Of a stretch of 64,000 nucleotides of DNA, positions 1 to 9,849 are shown one piece after another. Under the pieces are notes generated by a model. The model did no database searches, was not told the DNA's origin, and saw nothing but the letters and a program-made list of their open reading frames with translations. The stretch is from assembly GCA_039028935.1 (NCBI GenBank), contig JBCCHD010000014.1:1-64000 (forward strand). Reading direction: 5' to 3'. The position numbers and the translations under genes are program-made. Within the stretch, counting starts at the first letter, position 1; every line of letters begins with the position of its first letter. Source of the stretch: Pseudomonadota bacterium (lineage in GTDB: Bacteria; Pseudomonadota; Gammaproteobacteria; Steroidobacterales; SZUA-146).

Positions 1-657
1 GGTTGGAGTAGCGTGCGGCGCGTCGCCTGTGGTGTACAGCGTGTAGGCTCGCTCGATGCGATCCCAACGATTGTCGCGGTCCATCGCGTAATAGCGACCC
101 GCCAACGTGGCGATTCGGCCCACGCCCGCCTCTGCCATCAATGCTTCGAGGCGCTCAATCGAGGGCTTGGCACTGCGCGGTGGCCGATCACGGCCATCGA
201 GCATGGCGTGGACATAAAGCTGCGTGACCCCACGCGACACGGCCATTTTGATCGCAGCAACGAAATGGTCCTCATGACTGTGCACGCCACCTGCGCTCAA
301 CAGCCCCATCAGATGCAGGGCACGGCCCGAATCTCGTGCGCCGTCCATGGCCGCCACTAACGCCGCATTGTCATTGAAGCTGCCGTCGTCGATCGCCGCA
401 CCGATGCGCGTATAGTCCTGATACACCACGCGACCGGACCCCAAGTTCAGGTGCCCGACTTCGGAATTCCCCATTTGACCGGAAGGCAGGCCCACATTGA
501 GCCCTGAGGTACCGATCAATCCCCAGGCAAAATCGCGGCGAAGTCGGTCAAAATGAGGGGTATCAGCCGCCAAAATAGCATTGTGCTCAACCTCTTCCGA
601 GTGGCCCCAACCATCCATGATAATCAGCGCCACCGGCCGCACGTCTGGCTTTGGCAT
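1..657 (-). CDS. gpmI: 2,3-bisphosphoglycerate-independent phosphoglycerate mutase, N-terminal part (runs off left edge)
   Basis: Converts 3-phosphoglycerate to 2-phosphoglycerate in cytoplasmic glycolysis and gluconeogenesis, using two Mn ions and a phosphoserine intermediate. The gene reads leftward off the window, so only the first 219 codons are seen; the family is about 510 residues. The ATG at 655-657 starts a protein with the metal-binding IMDGWG motif (Asp15) and [10 protein letters not shown], whose Ser65 matches the phosphorylated serine of the family. [11 protein letters not shown] and the [10 protein letters not shown] loop follow. The partner half of the gene must be checked outside the window. 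The next gene, yibN, is divergent, so both promoters lie in 658-973. Identification is firm because the motifs are diagnostic. Confidence 0.96.
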   Translation of the reverse strand, partial: MPKPDVRPVALIIMDGWGHSEEVEHNAILAADTPHFDRLRRDFAWGLIGTSGLNVGLPSGQMGNSEVGHLNLGSGRVVYQDYTRIGAAIDDGSFNDNAALVAAMDGARDSGRALHLMGLLSAGGVHSHEDHFVAAIKMAVSRGVTQLYVHAMLDGRDRPPRSAKPSIERLEALMAEAGVGRIATLAGRYYAMDRDNRWDRIERAYTLYTTGDAPHATPT

Positions 658-887
658 AACAATTGTCCTTCCATCCCGCCAACTGTCCGCATCAGCTGCT
701 GGATATAGTGAATAGTGTCAGCGCGTTAGCCGCGGTCGCGCCTGTGCCCGTATTCTAGCAGCCCGTTGCGAAAGTCTCAGGACAGTGTCCTGATGATCGA
801 CGGGGCGGAACTAGCGGAGTGTACATGAGCCGAAAACAGGGTCCAGCGGGCGTAAAAATCAACTTTCCGACCACGACTCTGCGTTAG

Positions 888-918
888 TTGTTCTTCAAAT
901 ATAGCGCAGTGTTATAAT
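888..918 (+). promoter_or_regulatory. Candidate sigma70 promoter for the yibN-grxC-secB-gpsA run
   Basis: A perfect TATAAT -10 lies at 913-918. The best -35-like hexamer is TTGTTC at 888-893, with a long 19-bp spacer. A start near 925 would leave a roughly 50-nt leader before the preferred yibN start at 974. The rest of the 316-bp divergent gap (658-973) shows no gene or repeat. Confidence 0.45.
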
Positions 919-973
919 GCCGCGCCCTTAGCCTATGGCCTCAAGTAACTGTTTTACGGGACGATTCGCAACC

Positions 974-1399
974 ATGCAGCAGATCATTGAATTTTCCAGC
1001 AATCACCCCTATTTAGTGGGTCTGGCTATCATTTTGACGATGATTTTGATCGCCAACGAATTTCGGCTTCTTAGCCGCAAAGGAATTGATGTCACGCCCT
1101 CCGAGACCGTCGCGCTCATTAACAATGGCGCGAAGGTAGTCGATATACGCAGTATCGAACGGTTCCGTTCAGGGCATATTCTCAGCGCACTGAACATTGC
1201 GCTAGACGATCTTGAGGCCAAAGCGGCGAAAAAGCTCGCCGCACACAAGGACAAGTTCATTATCGTTTATGACGATAACGGCATGCTCGGCGCTCGCGCC
1301 AGTACATTACTACGACGGATGGAATACAAAGCCGTCAATTTAAAAGGCGGTCTCACCGCATGGAAGGGCGATAACCTGCCGCTCGAAGAAGGTAAGTAA
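974..1399 (+). CDS. yibN: YibN-like membrane-anchored rhodanese-fold protein
   Basis: A 141-residue protein with an N-terminal membrane helix (about residues 12-28) and a cytoplasmic rhodanese domain (about 41-137). The open frame extends up to 935, but the ATG at 974 gives an N-terminus (MQQIIEF) matching the start of E. coli YibN, and is preferred. The domain keeps the VVDIRS and SGHI elements, but the active-site loop (DDNGMLG, near 100-106) has no cysteine. It therefore cannot be a classical sulfurtransferase. The gene sits four bases before grxC, in the conserved yibN-grxC-secB-gpsA order, and is probably co-transcribed with it. The biochemical role of YibN proteins is poorly defined; a scaffold or membrane-biogenesis role is only a guess. 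Confidence 0.85.
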   Translation: MQQIIEFSSNHPYLVGLAIILTMILIANEFRLLSRKGIDVTPSETVALINNGAKVVDIRSIERFRSGHILSALNIALDDLEAKAAKKLAAHKDKFIIVYDDNGMLGARASTLLRRMEYKAVNLKGGLTAWKGDNLPLEEGK

Positions 1400-1403
1400 C
1401 AAC

Positions 1404-1658
1404 ATGAACAAGATGGTTTTATATGGCACCGGCTTTTGCCCATTTTGCATTCGCGCCAAACAGCTACTCAATCATAAGAACATTGATTTCGAGGAGATCC
1501 GTGTGGACAAGGACTCCGAGCAACGCGCAATCATGCGCGAGCGCTCAGGACGTACCAGCGTGCCACAAATATTTTTTGGCGATCACCACATTGGCGGTTG
1601 CGATGAGCTTTATGCGCTCGAACGCAAAGGCGAGCTAGACACGCTTCTGGCATCTTAA
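1404..1658 (+). CDS. grxC: Glutaredoxin 3
   Basis: Small cytoplasmic thiol-disulfide oxidoreductase that uses glutathione to reduce disulfides and mixed disulfides. At 84 residues it has the normal length of bacterial Grx3. The active site is C12-P-F-C15, with Phe in place of the more usual Tyr. The cis-proline loop TSVPQIFF and the GGCDEL motif follow, with Cys66 at the position of the extra cysteine in E. coli Grx3. The start is four bases after the yibN stop, which indicates translational coupling. Position between yibN and secB matches the enterobacterial cluster and supports the assignment. Confidence 0.95.
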   Translation: MNKMVLYGTGFCPFCIRAKQLLNHKNIDFEEIRVDKDSEQRAIMRERSGRTSVPQIFFGDHHIGGCDELYALERKGELDTLLAS

Positions 1659-1699
1659 TTTCAGTCACGGCCTCCGCGCCCCAAAAACAGGTTACGAAC

Positions 1700-2179
1700 A
1701 TGGCAGAACAATCCGCCGACGAACGACAAGTCGCTATCCAGCGAATCTACGTCAAAGACATTTCTTTTGAATCGCCCCGCGCACCAGCGGTGTTTGCTGA
1801 AAAATGGGAACCCGACGTCAACATGCAGCTCAACACACGCTCGTCGAAACTCGACGGCGACGACCTGTATGAGGTGGTACTGACCGTCACGCTCGACACC
1901 AAAGTTGAGGGCAGCACCATTTTTCTATGCGAGGTTCAACAAGCCGGTGTGTTCGTCATCAAGGGCTTCACCGAAGAAGAGATTAAACACGTGGCGGGTA
2001 GTTTCTGCCCCAACCAGCTGTTCCCTTACGCGCGGGCAGCAGTAGCCGACCTTGTGAGTCGCGGCGGATTCCCCAATCTCGCGCTCCAGCCCATAAACTT
2101 CGACGCGCTTCTCGCACAACATCAGCAAGAGCTACAAAAAGCACAGTCAGAAGCACAGCAAACGAACGAGCGGCACTAG
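1700..2179 (+). CDS. secB: Protein-export chaperone SecB
   Basis: Tetrameric cytoplasmic chaperone that binds unfolded presecretory proteins and hands them to SecA. The 159-residue length is typical. Family landmarks are the N-terminal IQRIYVKDISFESP segment, the NMQLNTRSS strand and the C-terminal half with CPNQLFPYAR and GGFPNLALQPINFDALL. The tail (about 140-159) is Gln/Glu-rich and probably disordered, as in other SecBs. It lies 41 bases after grxC and 14 bases before gpsA, consistent with one transcript. The assignment is close to certain. Confidence 0.97.
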   Translation: MAEQSADERQVAIQRIYVKDISFESPRAPAVFAEKWEPDVNMQLNTRSSKLDGDDLYEVVLTVTLDTKVEGSTIFLCEVQQAGVFVIKGFTEEEIKHVAGSFCPNQLFPYARAAVADLVSRGGFPNLALQPINFDALLAQHQQELQKAQSEAQQTNERH

Positions 2180-2193
2180 CCTAGCCCCGAGCG

Positions 2194-3216
2194 ATGAGCA
2201 ATCACCCCTCACCACTCGTCGTACTGGGCGCTGGCTCTTGGGGCACGGCGCTGGCGATTCAGTTCGCTCGCAGTGGGCGCGATACCGTGATGTGGGGCCG
2301 CAATGAGCGCCATATAGAAGCAATGCGAGACGCGCGGGTCAACGATATCTATCTGCCCGACTGCCCGTTCCCCGACAACCTCCACGTCGTGACCGATTTT
2401 GCCGAAGCGGTATCCGGCGCCCGTGACATCCTTATCGGGGTACCGAGCCACAGCTTCCGTGCCACCCTTGAGAAGCTTGAGTTCCTCTTGCCGCTTGACG
2501 GTCGCGTGTGTTGGGCGACCAAAGGGTTTGAGGAAAACAGCGGCAAGCTGCCTCACCAAATCGCGCGAGAGGTACTGGGCGATAACATCCCTACAGCAGT
2601 GCTATCGGGCCCCACCTTTGCGGCCGAAGTTGGACGGGGCCTCCCCACGGCGATGAGTATCGCCTCCACCAACGAAGCGTTTGCGCTGGATTTGGCGAGT
2701 TCAATCTCCGACGATTCGTTCCGCGCCTACACGACCGATGACATGATTGGCGTCGAAGTCGGTGGCGCCGTGAAAAACGTGCTGGCAATTGGCGCCGGTA
2801 TCTCAGATGGCCTAGGCTTTGGCGCCAACACTCGCGTCGCGCTCATCACCCGGGGCATTGTAGAAATGTCGCGATTAGGCCAAGCGCTTGGTGCCCAGCA
2901 GGAGACCTTTCTCGGTCTCGCAGGCGTGGGTGATCTGATGCTCACCTGCACCGACAACCTGTCGCGCAATCGCCGTATGGGTTTGGCGTTGGCCGCAGGA
3001 CAGAGCATAGAGGAAGCGGCCAAGGAGATCGGGCAAGTCGTTGAAGGCGTGCGCGCCGCCAAGGCGGTATGGCAGGTTGCACAAATGCACGATGTGGAAA
3101 TGCCCATCGTCTCCGAGCTGTACGCGGTGCTCTACGAAAACAAATCACCTCAGCAGGCCGTCACCGACCTCATGCGGCGCAGTCTCAAGCCGGAATCCAC
3201 CGCCAAGTCGGCCTAA
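2194..3216 (+). CDS. gpsA: NAD(P)-dependent glycerol-3-phosphate dehydrogenase
   Basis: Reduces dihydroxyacetone phosphate to sn-glycerol 3-phosphate, the backbone precursor for phospholipids. The 340-residue protein has the N-terminal Rossmann motif LGAGSWGTAL (about 11-20), the conserved ATKG loop with Lys110, SGPTFAAEV (about 138-146) and the catalytic lysine in GGAVKNVLAIGAG (Lys194). GLAGVGDLMLTC follows in the all-alpha C-terminal half. The gene is separated from secB by only 14 bases, an adjacency common in gammaproteobacteria. No oddities were seen. Confidence 0.97.
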   Translation: MSNHPSPLVVLGAGSWGTALAIQFARSGRDTVMWGRNERHIEAMRDARVNDIYLPDCPFPDNLHVVTDFAEAVSGARDILIGVPSHSFRATLEKLEFLLPLDGRVCWATKGFEENSGKLPHQIAREVLGDNIPTAVLSGPTFAAEVGRGLPTAMSIASTNEAFALDLASSISDDSFRAYTTDDMIGVEVGGAVKNVLAIGAGISDGLGFGANTRVALITRGIVEMSRLGQALGAQQETFLGLAGVGDLMLTCTDNLSRNRRMGLALAAGQSIEEAAKEIGQVVEGVRAAKAVWQVAQMHDVEMPIVSELYAVLYENKSPQQAVTDLMRRSLKPESTAKSA

Positions 3217-3357
3217 CCGCACACACGGCACAATGGTATCGGACGCACCCAATGCGGCTTGGTATGATTTAGCCAAAGCAGGTTCGGCCAGTAGCGCGTC
3301 CCCTCGGCGACTGCGACCCCTTTCGACACGCCAACGCTGTTAGTTTGAAGGACGAAC

Positions 3358-4119
3358 GTGACCGATCAATCCACGCTCTGGCGCACACGCTACGCACGAC
3401 AGATATCGCTCCCTAACTGGGGCGAAGCGGGACAACACGCGCTGGCCAACAAAACAGTGATGATCATCGGGCTTGGCGGTTTGGGCTCGCCGGTCGCCAC
3501 CTACCTTGCCGCATCGGGAGTCGGCACGCTCAAACTGAATGATTTTGACAGCGTCGACTTGTCGAATTTACCGCGTCAACCGCTGCATAGTTCCGAGGAC
3601 GTTAACCGCCTCAAAGTCGAATCCGCGCAGGAGCGCTTACGCGCAATCAACCCATTGGTCGATTACAAACCGTTACCCTCGCGACTCACGGAGACGGAGC
3701 TGCGCGATGCGCTGAGCGATTGTCACTGTGTGGTCGACTGCACCGACAATTTCGGCTCACGCTTTGCCATAAATCGAGCCGCCATCGCCACAGGCACACC
3801 ATTGGTCTCGGCGGCGGCCATACGCGAAGAGGGTCAGCTCGCGGTATTTCGCCATGACGTGTCGGACAGCCCGTGCTATCGATGTCTATACGCCGAAAGC
3901 GATGAGGCAACCGGAGACTGCCAAGGACAGGGCGTGATGTCACCGCTGGTAGGCGTCGTGGGCAGCATGGCCGCAACCGCGGTGCTGAATATTCTGGTTT
4001 ACAATGACAATAACGCGGGCAGCTTGTTGCTGTTTGACGCGCGTCGCCTGCAATGGCGTGCGATAACATTGCGCAAAGACCCGCACTGTCCGGCATGCTC
4101 AGAGGGTGGACAGACATGA
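3358..4119 (+). CDS. HesA/MoeB/ThiF-family E1-like adenylyltransferase
   Basis: E1-like enzyme that adenylates the C-terminal Gly-Gly of a small sulfur-carrier protein (MoaD or ThiS type) before sulfur loading. The 253-residue protein begins at a GTG (3358). It has the ATP-binding GLGGLGS loop (about 38-44), the acidic DFDSVDLSNLPRQ segment, DCTDNFGSRFAINR (about 127-140) and two CxxC pairs (173/176 and 244/247) that would hold structural zinc. Cys188 in GDCQGQGVM is at the conserved cysteine position. No moa or thi gene is adjacent, so MoeB and ThiF cannot be told apart from context. The tight LP-R-Q and CYRCL motifs favour the MoeB/ThiF core group over HesA or TcdA. Confidence 0.88.
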   Translation: MTDQSTLWRTRYARQISLPNWGEAGQHALANKTVMIIGLGGLGSPVATYLAASGVGTLKLNDFDSVDLSNLPRQPLHSSEDVNRLKVESAQERLRAINPLVDYKPLPSRLTETELRDALSDCHCVVDCTDNFGSRFAINRAAIATGTPLVSAAAIREEGQLAVFRHDVSDSPCYRCLYAESDEATGDCQGQGVMSPLVGVVGSMAATAVLNILVYNDNNAGSLLLFDARRLQWRAITLRKDPHCPACSEGGQT

Positions 4120-4161
4120 TCGTTTACGAATCGATTCGCGTCGGCGCACAGGGCCTCTCCC

Positions 4162-4491
4162 ATGGCTAACTTGGCATGGGGTGCGCTCTTTTTAGCGGGG
4201 CTGTTTGAAGTGTTATGGGTGATCGGCATGAAGCACTCCGACGGCTTCAGTAAGGCAGGTCCGACCCTGTTTACAATCGGCTGCATGATCGTCAGTTTTG
4301 GTTTGCTGTCGTGGTCACTCAAACACGTGCCGCTTGGAACAGCCTATGCGGTATGGGTTGGCATTGGGGCGTTGGGCGTCGCCATTTTCGGCATGCTGTG
4401 GCTTGGCGAATCGCAACACTGGGTGCGCATCGCCTGTATGTTGCTCATCATCTCCGGCGTAATCGGCCTCAAACTCAGCGATTCGGGCTAA
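4162..4491 (+). CDS. SMR-family transporter, SugE/Gdx type (probable guanidinium exporter)
   Basis: A 109-residue, four-helix small multidrug resistance protein of the inner membrane that works as a dimer. Glu16 in helix 1 matches the essential proton/substrate glutamate of the family. The WVIGMKHSDGF segment after it is the signature that separates Gdx/SugE guanidinium exporters from EmrE-type multidrug exporters. Later helices carry the GTAYAVWVGIGA motif typical of SMR proteins. The single-gene form (no paired partner) also fits Gdx. Only 42 bases separate it from the E1-like gene, leaving no room for a guanidine riboswitch directly upstream. Substrate is inferred from motif only. Confidence 0.88.
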   Translation: MANLAWGALFLAGLFEVLWVIGMKHSDGFSKAGPTLFTIGCMIVSFGLLSWSLKHVPLGTAYAVWVGIGALGVAIFGMLWLGESQHWVRIACMLLIISGVIGLKLSDSG

Positions 4492-4512
4492 TCAGGTCGG
4501 TCCCATCAAGCG

Positions 4513-4965
4513 CTAAAAAATGCCGGCTTCTGTGCCCGCTGCGACCAGTTCGCCCAACGCCTCACAGTCTGCTTCAAACGACTCCTGATATTGGCCATGC
4601 AGGAGAAGCGGTGCTTGAATGAGCTTCCAGCGAAGACCACTCGTGATGCGCTGAACACCATCGAGCGTACCCTGCCCGTCCAGACCCGCCCGCACATAAA
4701 GCGCGAACGGTAATCCCTGCGTCTGTTCCAGACAGTCGTAGTAGATGCGTTCGAAAAAATCTTTGATCAAACCACTCATGGCCCCAAAATTCTCGGTGGT
4801 CCCAACAATGATCGCATCTGCTTGCTGAACGTCTGAGCTGCGTGCATCAAGTGGCGTCTTGCGGACGACGTCGATCGACGACCCCTCTGCCCCACGCGCA
4901 ACGGCGCTTGCCAGCGCGAGCGTGTTCGTGGAGGGCGTGTTGGCCACGATGAGTAGACGAGGCAT
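4513..4965 (-). CDS. Flavodoxin-fold NAD(P)H-dependent reductase-like protein
   Basis: A 150-residue flavodoxin-like protein. The preferred start is the ATG at 4963-4965, with AGGA about eight bases upstream; the open frame continues to 5046, but those residues do not look like protein. It opens with a strand and FMN phosphate loop (LLIVANTPSTNT). The second flavin-binding region is GTTENFGAMSGLIKDFFERI (about 56-75). It resembles the NADPH-dependent FMN reductase/flavodoxin group seen beside small transport genes. The 3' end faces the SMR gene 21 bases away (convergent). Substrate is unknown. Confidence 0.72.
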   Translation of the reverse strand: MPRLLIVANTPSTNTLALASAVARGAEGSSIDVVRKTPLDARSSDVQQADAIIVGTTENFGAMSGLIKDFFERIYYDCLEQTQGLPFALYVRAGLDGQGTLDGVQRITSGLRWKLIQAPLLLHGQYQESFEADCEALGELVAAGTEAGIF

Positions 4966-5130
4966 AAGGTTTCCTGGCCAAAGAAACGATGCTGGCAGTT
5001 TTGCGGACGTTACGCAATGCGTATCGGTCGGTGGATTATCGATCAAATCACTGTATTTGCGACACGGCCGGGTTACACTGTACCCATGGCGTCAGGTCCG
5101 GCGTTCAACTTATGTCGACGAACACATCCC

Positions 5131-5691
5131 ATGCATACGATTCAGACGGTCTTTCGATTATTAGCGCTTTGTACAGTCGTACTGCTCGGCGCGGTCGCCG
5201 GCTGCAGCGCGGAAATCGAAACCATCATTGGCGAGCCCGGACTCGAGGCGAAAAGTGCACGTGATTATTCAATTGAAGAAAGTACCGCCACATCGATACC
5301 GATGGGCGGTTTCATCGAATTCAATGAACGCGTAGAGATCGATGCCACCACAGGCTACGGTAATTGTTTCTATGCCACGTACGAATTTCGATTTGAGTAC
5401 GACGCCTCCGTGTTTGTTGAATTTCGAGACGGCACCAATGGTCACTGCAGTTTCGGCGCAATCTTGGTCCGGTCCTTTGAAGTGCGCGTACTCGCCGAAG
5501 AAGATTATCCACTCGGCGCTCAGCTGTCGCCTTTTATTCAGTTTCACCAAAGTGATCCCCACATCGCAGTCTTTCAAATTGGCCGAGAGTATTTTGCCGA
5601 GCGCATCAGCGATCTACGCGAGGTCGAAATCAGCTGTCGCCGCGATTCGTGTGACGGCATGATTCAGCGCCGCGTCGCGAACTCCATCTGA
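5131..5691 (+). CDS. Putative lipoprotein of unknown function
   Basis: No family recognised. The open frame starts at 5017, but the ATG at 5131 begins a classic lipoprotein signal peptide (hydrophobic core, then AVAGC with Cys25 as the lipidation site), so that start is chosen. The mature part is about 160 residues and acidic, with many Phe/Tyr-rich short strands (YEFRFEYDASVFVEF), suggesting an all-beta domain. Four cysteines in the mature part could form two disulfides in the periplasm. The flavoprotein gene upstream is divergent and TetR-icmF follows after 260 bases, so it appears to be a single-gene unit. Confidence 0.6.
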   Translation: MHTIQTVFRLLALCTVVLLGAVAGCSAEIETIIGEPGLEAKSARDYSIEESTATSIPMGGFIEFNERVEIDATTGYGNCFYATYEFRFEYDASVFVEFRDGTNGHCSFGAILVRSFEVRVLAEEDYPLGAQLSPFIQFHQSDPHIAVFQIGREYFAERISDLREVEISCRRDSCDGMIQRRVANSI

Positions 5692-5915
5692 TTCGACGTC
5701 TCCTTCCCGCTCGCGCAGACACGGCGCGTTGATCCTCCTTCTCGATCCGCGAACGACAGCCACCAACACAGCAAATAGGGGATCGTCAGCGTCTCAGGCG
5801 GCGATTGGGGGAATCGCTTCCTACGCGATCATCCCTGACTAAGCACTTCTGCACACGCTGTACACCGCTACGAGAAATCGTAACCCTCTGTAAATACTGA
5901 AGTCTGAGATTATTT

Positions 5916-5936
5916 ACTTGCTTGATACAAGCAAAT
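5916..5936. promoter_or_regulatory. Palindromic operator candidate upstream of tetR-icmF
   Basis: TTGCTTG (5918-5924), spacer ATA, CAAGCAA (5928-5934): a perfect 7-bp inverted repeat, with an extra A/T pair one base out on each side. It ends 15 bases before the TetR ATG at 5952, where a bound repressor would block transcription. Size and symmetry fit a TetR-family site, making autorepression the simplest model. Confidence 0.65.
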
Positions 5937-5951
5937 GAGTAGAATACGCCC

Positions 5952-6581
5952 ATGACACTTACCGCCCCATCTCCTCGTCGGTCGCACGCCGAACGTACAC
6001 ACGAGTCCGACCGTCGCATGTTTCAGGCGGCCGTCGAACTAATCACTGAAAAAGGTCTGGACGACACAACGCTCAAGGCCGTTGGCGAGCGTGCGGGCTA
6101 CAGCCGTGGTCTGGCCGGCTATCGGTTCGGCAACAAACAGGGCCTGTTCGAGTTTGTACTCCGGCGCGTTGGTGAACATTGGCTGGCGCAGCTTAGCGCT
6201 GTCACCGAAGGACTCAGTGGGGTCGAAGCGATGACCGCAGCAGTGCGCGCGCATTGCGCACTGTGCTGCGACAACGAGGCGCCGGTGCGAGCATTCTATA
6301 TGCTCTGGCTCAGCGCGGTTAGCCCCACATCCGATACACGAGAGGTTGTCCGCAACATTGATCAACGCCGGCAGCGAGATGTCGCACAATGGGTGCTCGA
6401 GACGGACCCGTCGGTGACCGATGCGCACGCGAAGGCGGTCGGCGCCCAATTTAGCGCCGCGATTATTGGCATGGCCTACCACTGGCTTGCTCGACCCGAC
6501 GACCATGCCGCCGTTGCCGCCCAGCACGATCAACTTATTCATACGATGCAGCATGCGATGCATGCAAGGAACTCATCATGA
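5952..6581 (+). CDS. TetR/AcrR-family transcriptional regulator, likely regulator of icmF
   Basis: A 209-residue DNA-binding repressor. The N-terminal helix-turn-helix spans about residues 20-70 ([31 protein letters not shown]). The following alpha-helical ligand domain has several cysteines near position 95 ([10 protein letters not shown]). The stop codon overlaps the start of icmF (ATGA at 6578-6581), so the two are translationally coupled, and the palindrome at 5916-5936 lies in its promoter region. By analogy with TetR regulators of acyl-CoA catabolism, the ligand may be an acyl-CoA such as isobutyryl- or butyryl-CoA; this is inference. Confidence 0.88.
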   Translation: MTLTAPSPRRSHAERTHESDRRMFQAAVELITEKGLDDTTLKAVGERAGYSRGLAGYRFGNKQGLFEFVLRRVGEHWLAQLSAVTEGLSGVEAMTAAVRAHCALCCDNEAPVRAFYMLWLSAVSPTSDTREVVRNIDQRRQRDVAQWVLETDPSVTDAHAKAVGAQFSAAIIGMAYHWLARPDDHAAVAAQHDQLIHTMQHAMHARNSS

Positions 6582-9500
6582 GCACCATTACGCCATTGAT
6601 TCAGCCTCCAGCACCCAACGCCGACCCGGCCGCTACGCCGCTGCGTTTTGTGACGGCCGCCTCGCTCTTTGACGGGCATGATGCCTCGATCAATATCATG
6701 CGACGCATCCTTCAAGGCTCCGGCGCTGAGGTGGTGCACCTCGCACACAATCGCTCCGTCGCCGATGTGGTCGAGTCCGCACTGCAAGAAGACGTGCAGG
6801 CTATCGCCATCAGCTCGTATCAAGGTGGGCACAACGAGTATTTCCGCTACATGATCGATATGCTCAAGGAGCACGGTGCTGGCCATATCAAAGTATTTGG
6901 CGGCGGGGGCGGCGTGATCGTTTATGACGAAATTCAATCGCTTCAGGCCTACGGCGTCGAGCGCTTGTATTCCCCGCACGACGGTCAGCAACTGGGACTG
7001 CAGGGCATGATTGACGATATGCTCGCGCGGACCGCAGCGGCACAGGCGCCAGCGGCACCCACACTCGATTCCCTACCGCAGTATACGGCGACGAACCTGG
7101 CGCAGGTCATTACCGGCATTGAGAACGGTGCCTACGACAAACCCGCGCTGGCATCGCTCAGTGCCTCTGCGCCACCGGTGCCGGTGCTCGGTATCACCGG
7201 CACCGGCGGCGCGGGGAAGTCCTCGCTCACTGACGAGATCATCCAGCGCTTTCGACAAGACAGTGGTGATAGCGTGCGCATCGCCATCTTGGCAGTGGAT
7301 CCGACGCGGCGTAAAACGGGTGGCGCACTGCTCGGCGATCGAATTCGAATGAACGCCATTTATCATCCCAATATCTACATGCGGTCGCTCGCGACACGCG
7401 GTACGACCGGTGAAGTGCCGGACTACCTGCCCGACGTTATCTCAGCCGCGCGTCACTCCGGATTCGATTTGGTGGTGGTTGAAACGCCTGGTATTGGTCA
7501 GGGTGACGCGGGCATCGTGCCATTCGTGGACACAGCCATGTACGTGATGACACCGGAGTTCGGTGCACAAAGCCAGCTTGAGAAGATCGATATGCTCGAC
7601 TACGCCGATGTGGTCGTTATCAATAAGTTTGATCGTAAAGGCAGCGACGACGCCCTGCGCGATGTGGCCAAACAAGTGCAGCGCAACCGCCAGGCCTTCT
7701 CGCAACAACCCCATGAGATGCCGGTATTTGGCAGCATCGCCTCTCGGTTTAATGATGATGGGGTGACCGCGGCGTATCAATACCTCAAACGACAGCTAGT
7801 GGAAAAAGGACTCACCGACTACCCGTCGCAACTTGCGCCAGTCAACCGTCGCAGTTCGTCAGAGAGGACCATCATCGTGCCGCCGCAGCGTCAACGCTAC
7901 CTGGCCGAGATTGCCGAATCTGTCCGCAGCTACCACACCAACGTGACAGCGCAATCCGATGCGGCGCGGGCACATCAGCAGGTACGTGCGACGATCGACA
8001 TGCTGGGCGACCGAGCGCCCGATGCGACCGCCGCACTCACTGAGCTTGCCAACGAAAAAGCCGATGCCCTTGAGCCGGCTTCCAAAACGCTGCTTGACGA
8101 CTGGCACCAACTGGCTGACACGTACTCGGGTGACTCACTAACGGTGACTCTACCCAACGGCAAAACCATCGAGCAACGCATCAGCAGCACGAGTTTGTCT
8201 GGCACCCGTATTGCAAAAGTATCCCTGCCTGTTTTTGCGGATCACGGAGAGCGACTCAAGTGGCTGATGAAGGACAATGTCCCCGGCCGCTTCCCATTCA
8301 CCAGCGGTGTATTCGCGTTTCGACGAGAAGGGGAAGATCCAGCCCGAATGTTTGCCGGCGAAGGCGATGCGTTCCGCACCAACCGGCGCTTCAAACAACT
8401 CTCCGAGCACTCCGAGGCTAAGCGACTGTCGACGGCATTTGACTCGGTCACGCTGTACGGTTTCGATCCGGCGGTACGACCGGACATCTACGGAAAAATC
8501 GGTAACGCCGGCGTCTCGATTGCCACGCTCGACGACATGAAAGTGCTCTATGACGGTTTTGATTTGTGCGATCCAGGCACGTCGGTGTCGATGACCATCA
8601 ACGGGCCGGCACCAACTATTTTGGCGTTCTTCCTTAATACGGCAATCGACCAACAGCACGCCGCGTTTGTCGATCAACACAATCGCGAGCCGAACGCGGA
8701 CGAATACGCACAGCTCAAGAGTTTTGCCGTCAGCCATGTGCGCGGCACCGTCCAGGCGGATATCCTGAAAGAAGATCAAGGCCAAAACACGTGCATTTTC
8801 TCAACCGACTTCAGTCTGCGCATGATGGGCGACATTGCGCAGTACTTTATTGATCACAATATTCGCCGTTTTTATTCAGTCTCCATTAGCGGCTATCACA
8901 TTGCCGAGGCCGGCGCTAATCCGATTTCGCAATTGGCGTTTACGCTGGCCAATGGTTTCACCTATGTTGAAACCTATTTAGCACGCGGCATGCGTATTGA
9001 CGACTTCGCGCCCAATCTGTCGTTCTTCTTCTCAAACGGCATGGATCCGGAATACACCGTCATGGGAAGGGTCGCGCGGCGCATCTGGGCCACCACCATG
9101 CGCGATAAATACGGGGCGAACGAACGCAGCCAAAAACTCAAATACCATATCCAAACATCGGGGCGCTCACTGCACGCACAGGAAATGGACTTCAACGACA
9201 TTCGCACGACGCTACAAGCGCTGCTTGCGATCAATGACAATTGCAACAGCCTGCACACCAACGCGTATGATGAAGCGATCACTACGCCCACCGAAGAATC
9301 GGTGCGTCGCGCGATGGCCATCCAGCTGATCATCAATCGCGAATTCGGCGTCGCAAAAAATGAAAACCCCAATCAAGGCGCGTTTATTGTCGAAGAGCTC
9401 ACCGACCTAGTCGAGGAAGCGGTACTGCGTGAATTCGAGCGCATCTCCGATCGCGGCGGTGTATTGGGCGCAATGGAGACCGGGTATCAACGTGGAAAGA

Positions 9501-9838
9501 TCCAGGAAGAGTCGATGTATTACGAACATAAGAAGCACGACGGCTCGCTGCCTATTATCGGCGTCAATACATTCTTGCCCGACGCATCAACAGAAGGTGA
9601 GGAGATCGAGCTTGCCCGCTCAACCGAGGATGAAAAGCAGCGTCAGATTCAACGTCTGGCGGCGTTTCACGAGACGCATAAAGACGTCGCGCAAGCGCAT
9701 CTTGAGAGGGTCAAACTCGCCATCGTAAACGGCGAGAATGGCTTTGCCGCGCTCATGGAAGCCACTCGCTATTGTTCGTTGGGACAGATCACAAACGCTC
9801 TGTTTGAAGTCGGCGGCCAATACCGACGCAACATGTAG
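6578..9838 (+). CDS. icmF: Fused isobutyryl-CoA mutase (B12-binding, MeaI-like GTPase and mutase domains)
   Basis: Adenosylcobalamin enzyme that interconverts isobutyryl-CoA and n-butyryl-CoA (or a related branched acyl-CoA), with its own G-protein chaperone inserted. The 1086 residues are in the IcmF order. First comes a B12-binding domain (about 24-150), with FDGHDA placing His34 as lower cobalt ligand. Then comes a MeaI-type GTPase with Walker [10 protein letters not shown] (about 208-216), ETPGIGQGD and NKFD. The large mutase domain (from about 540) has the [12 protein letters not shown] motif and [12 protein letters not shown]. Length and order are those of complete IcmF, with no frameshift. 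It is coupled to tetR by a 4-base overlap and followed by a terminator. Substrate choice within the family (isobutyryl, isovaleryl, pivalyl) was not resolved. Confidence 0.95.
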   Translation: MSTITPLIQPPAPNADPAATPLRFVTAASLFDGHDASINIMRRILQGSGAEVVHLAHNRSVADVVESALQEDVQAIAISSYQGGHNEYFRYMIDMLKEHGAGHIKVFGGGGGVIVYDEIQSLQAYGVERLYSPHDGQQLGLQGMIDDMLARTAAAQAPAAPTLDSLPQYTATNLAQVITGIENGAYDKPALASLSASAPPVPVLGITGTGGAGKSSLTDEIIQRFRQDSGDSVRIAILAVDPTRRKTGGALLGDRIRMNAIYHPNIYMRSLATRGTTGEVPDYLPDVISAARHSGFDLVVVETPGIGQGDAGIVPFVDTAMYVMTPEFGAQSQLEKIDMLDYADVVVINKFDRKGSDDALRDVAKQVQRNRQAFSQQPHEMPVFGSIASRFNDDGVTAAYQYLKRQLVEKGLTDYPSQLAPVNRRSSSERTIIVPPQRQRYLAEIAESVRSYHTNVTAQSDAARAHQQVRATIDMLGDRAPDATAALTELANEKADALEPASKTLLDDWHQLADTYSGDSLTVTLPNGKTIEQRISSTSLSGTRIAKVSLPVFADHGERLKWLMKDNVPGRFPFTSGVFAFRREGEDPARMFAGEGDAFRTNRRFKQLSEHSEAKRLSTAFDSVTLYGFDPAVRPDIYGKIGNAGVSIATLDDMKVLYDGFDLCDPGTSVSMTINGPAPTILAFFLNTAIDQQHAAFVDQHNREPNADEYAQLKSFAVSHVRGTVQADILKEDQGQNTCIFSTDFSLRMMGDIAQYFIDHNIRRFYSVSISGYHIAEAGANPISQLAFTLANGFTYVETYLARGMRIDDFAPNLSFFFSNGMDPEYTVMGRVARRIWATTMRDKYGANERSQKLKYHIQTSGRSLHAQEMDFNDIRTTLQALLAINDNCNSLHTNAYDEAITTPTEESVRRAMAIQLIINREFGVAKNENPNQGAFIVEELTDLVEEAVLREFERISDRGGVLGAMETGYQRGKIQEESMYYEHKKHDGSLPIIGVNTFLPDASTEGEEIELARSTEDEKQRQIQRLAAFHETHKDVAQAHLERVKLAIVNGENGFAALMEATRYCSLGQITNALFEVGGQYRRNM

Positions 9839-9849
9839 CGCTCATAAAA

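Noticed and set aside
4120-4161. Guanidine riboswitch before the SMR transporter
   Set aside because: Only 42 bases are available and none of the conserved ykkC-type elements was seen.
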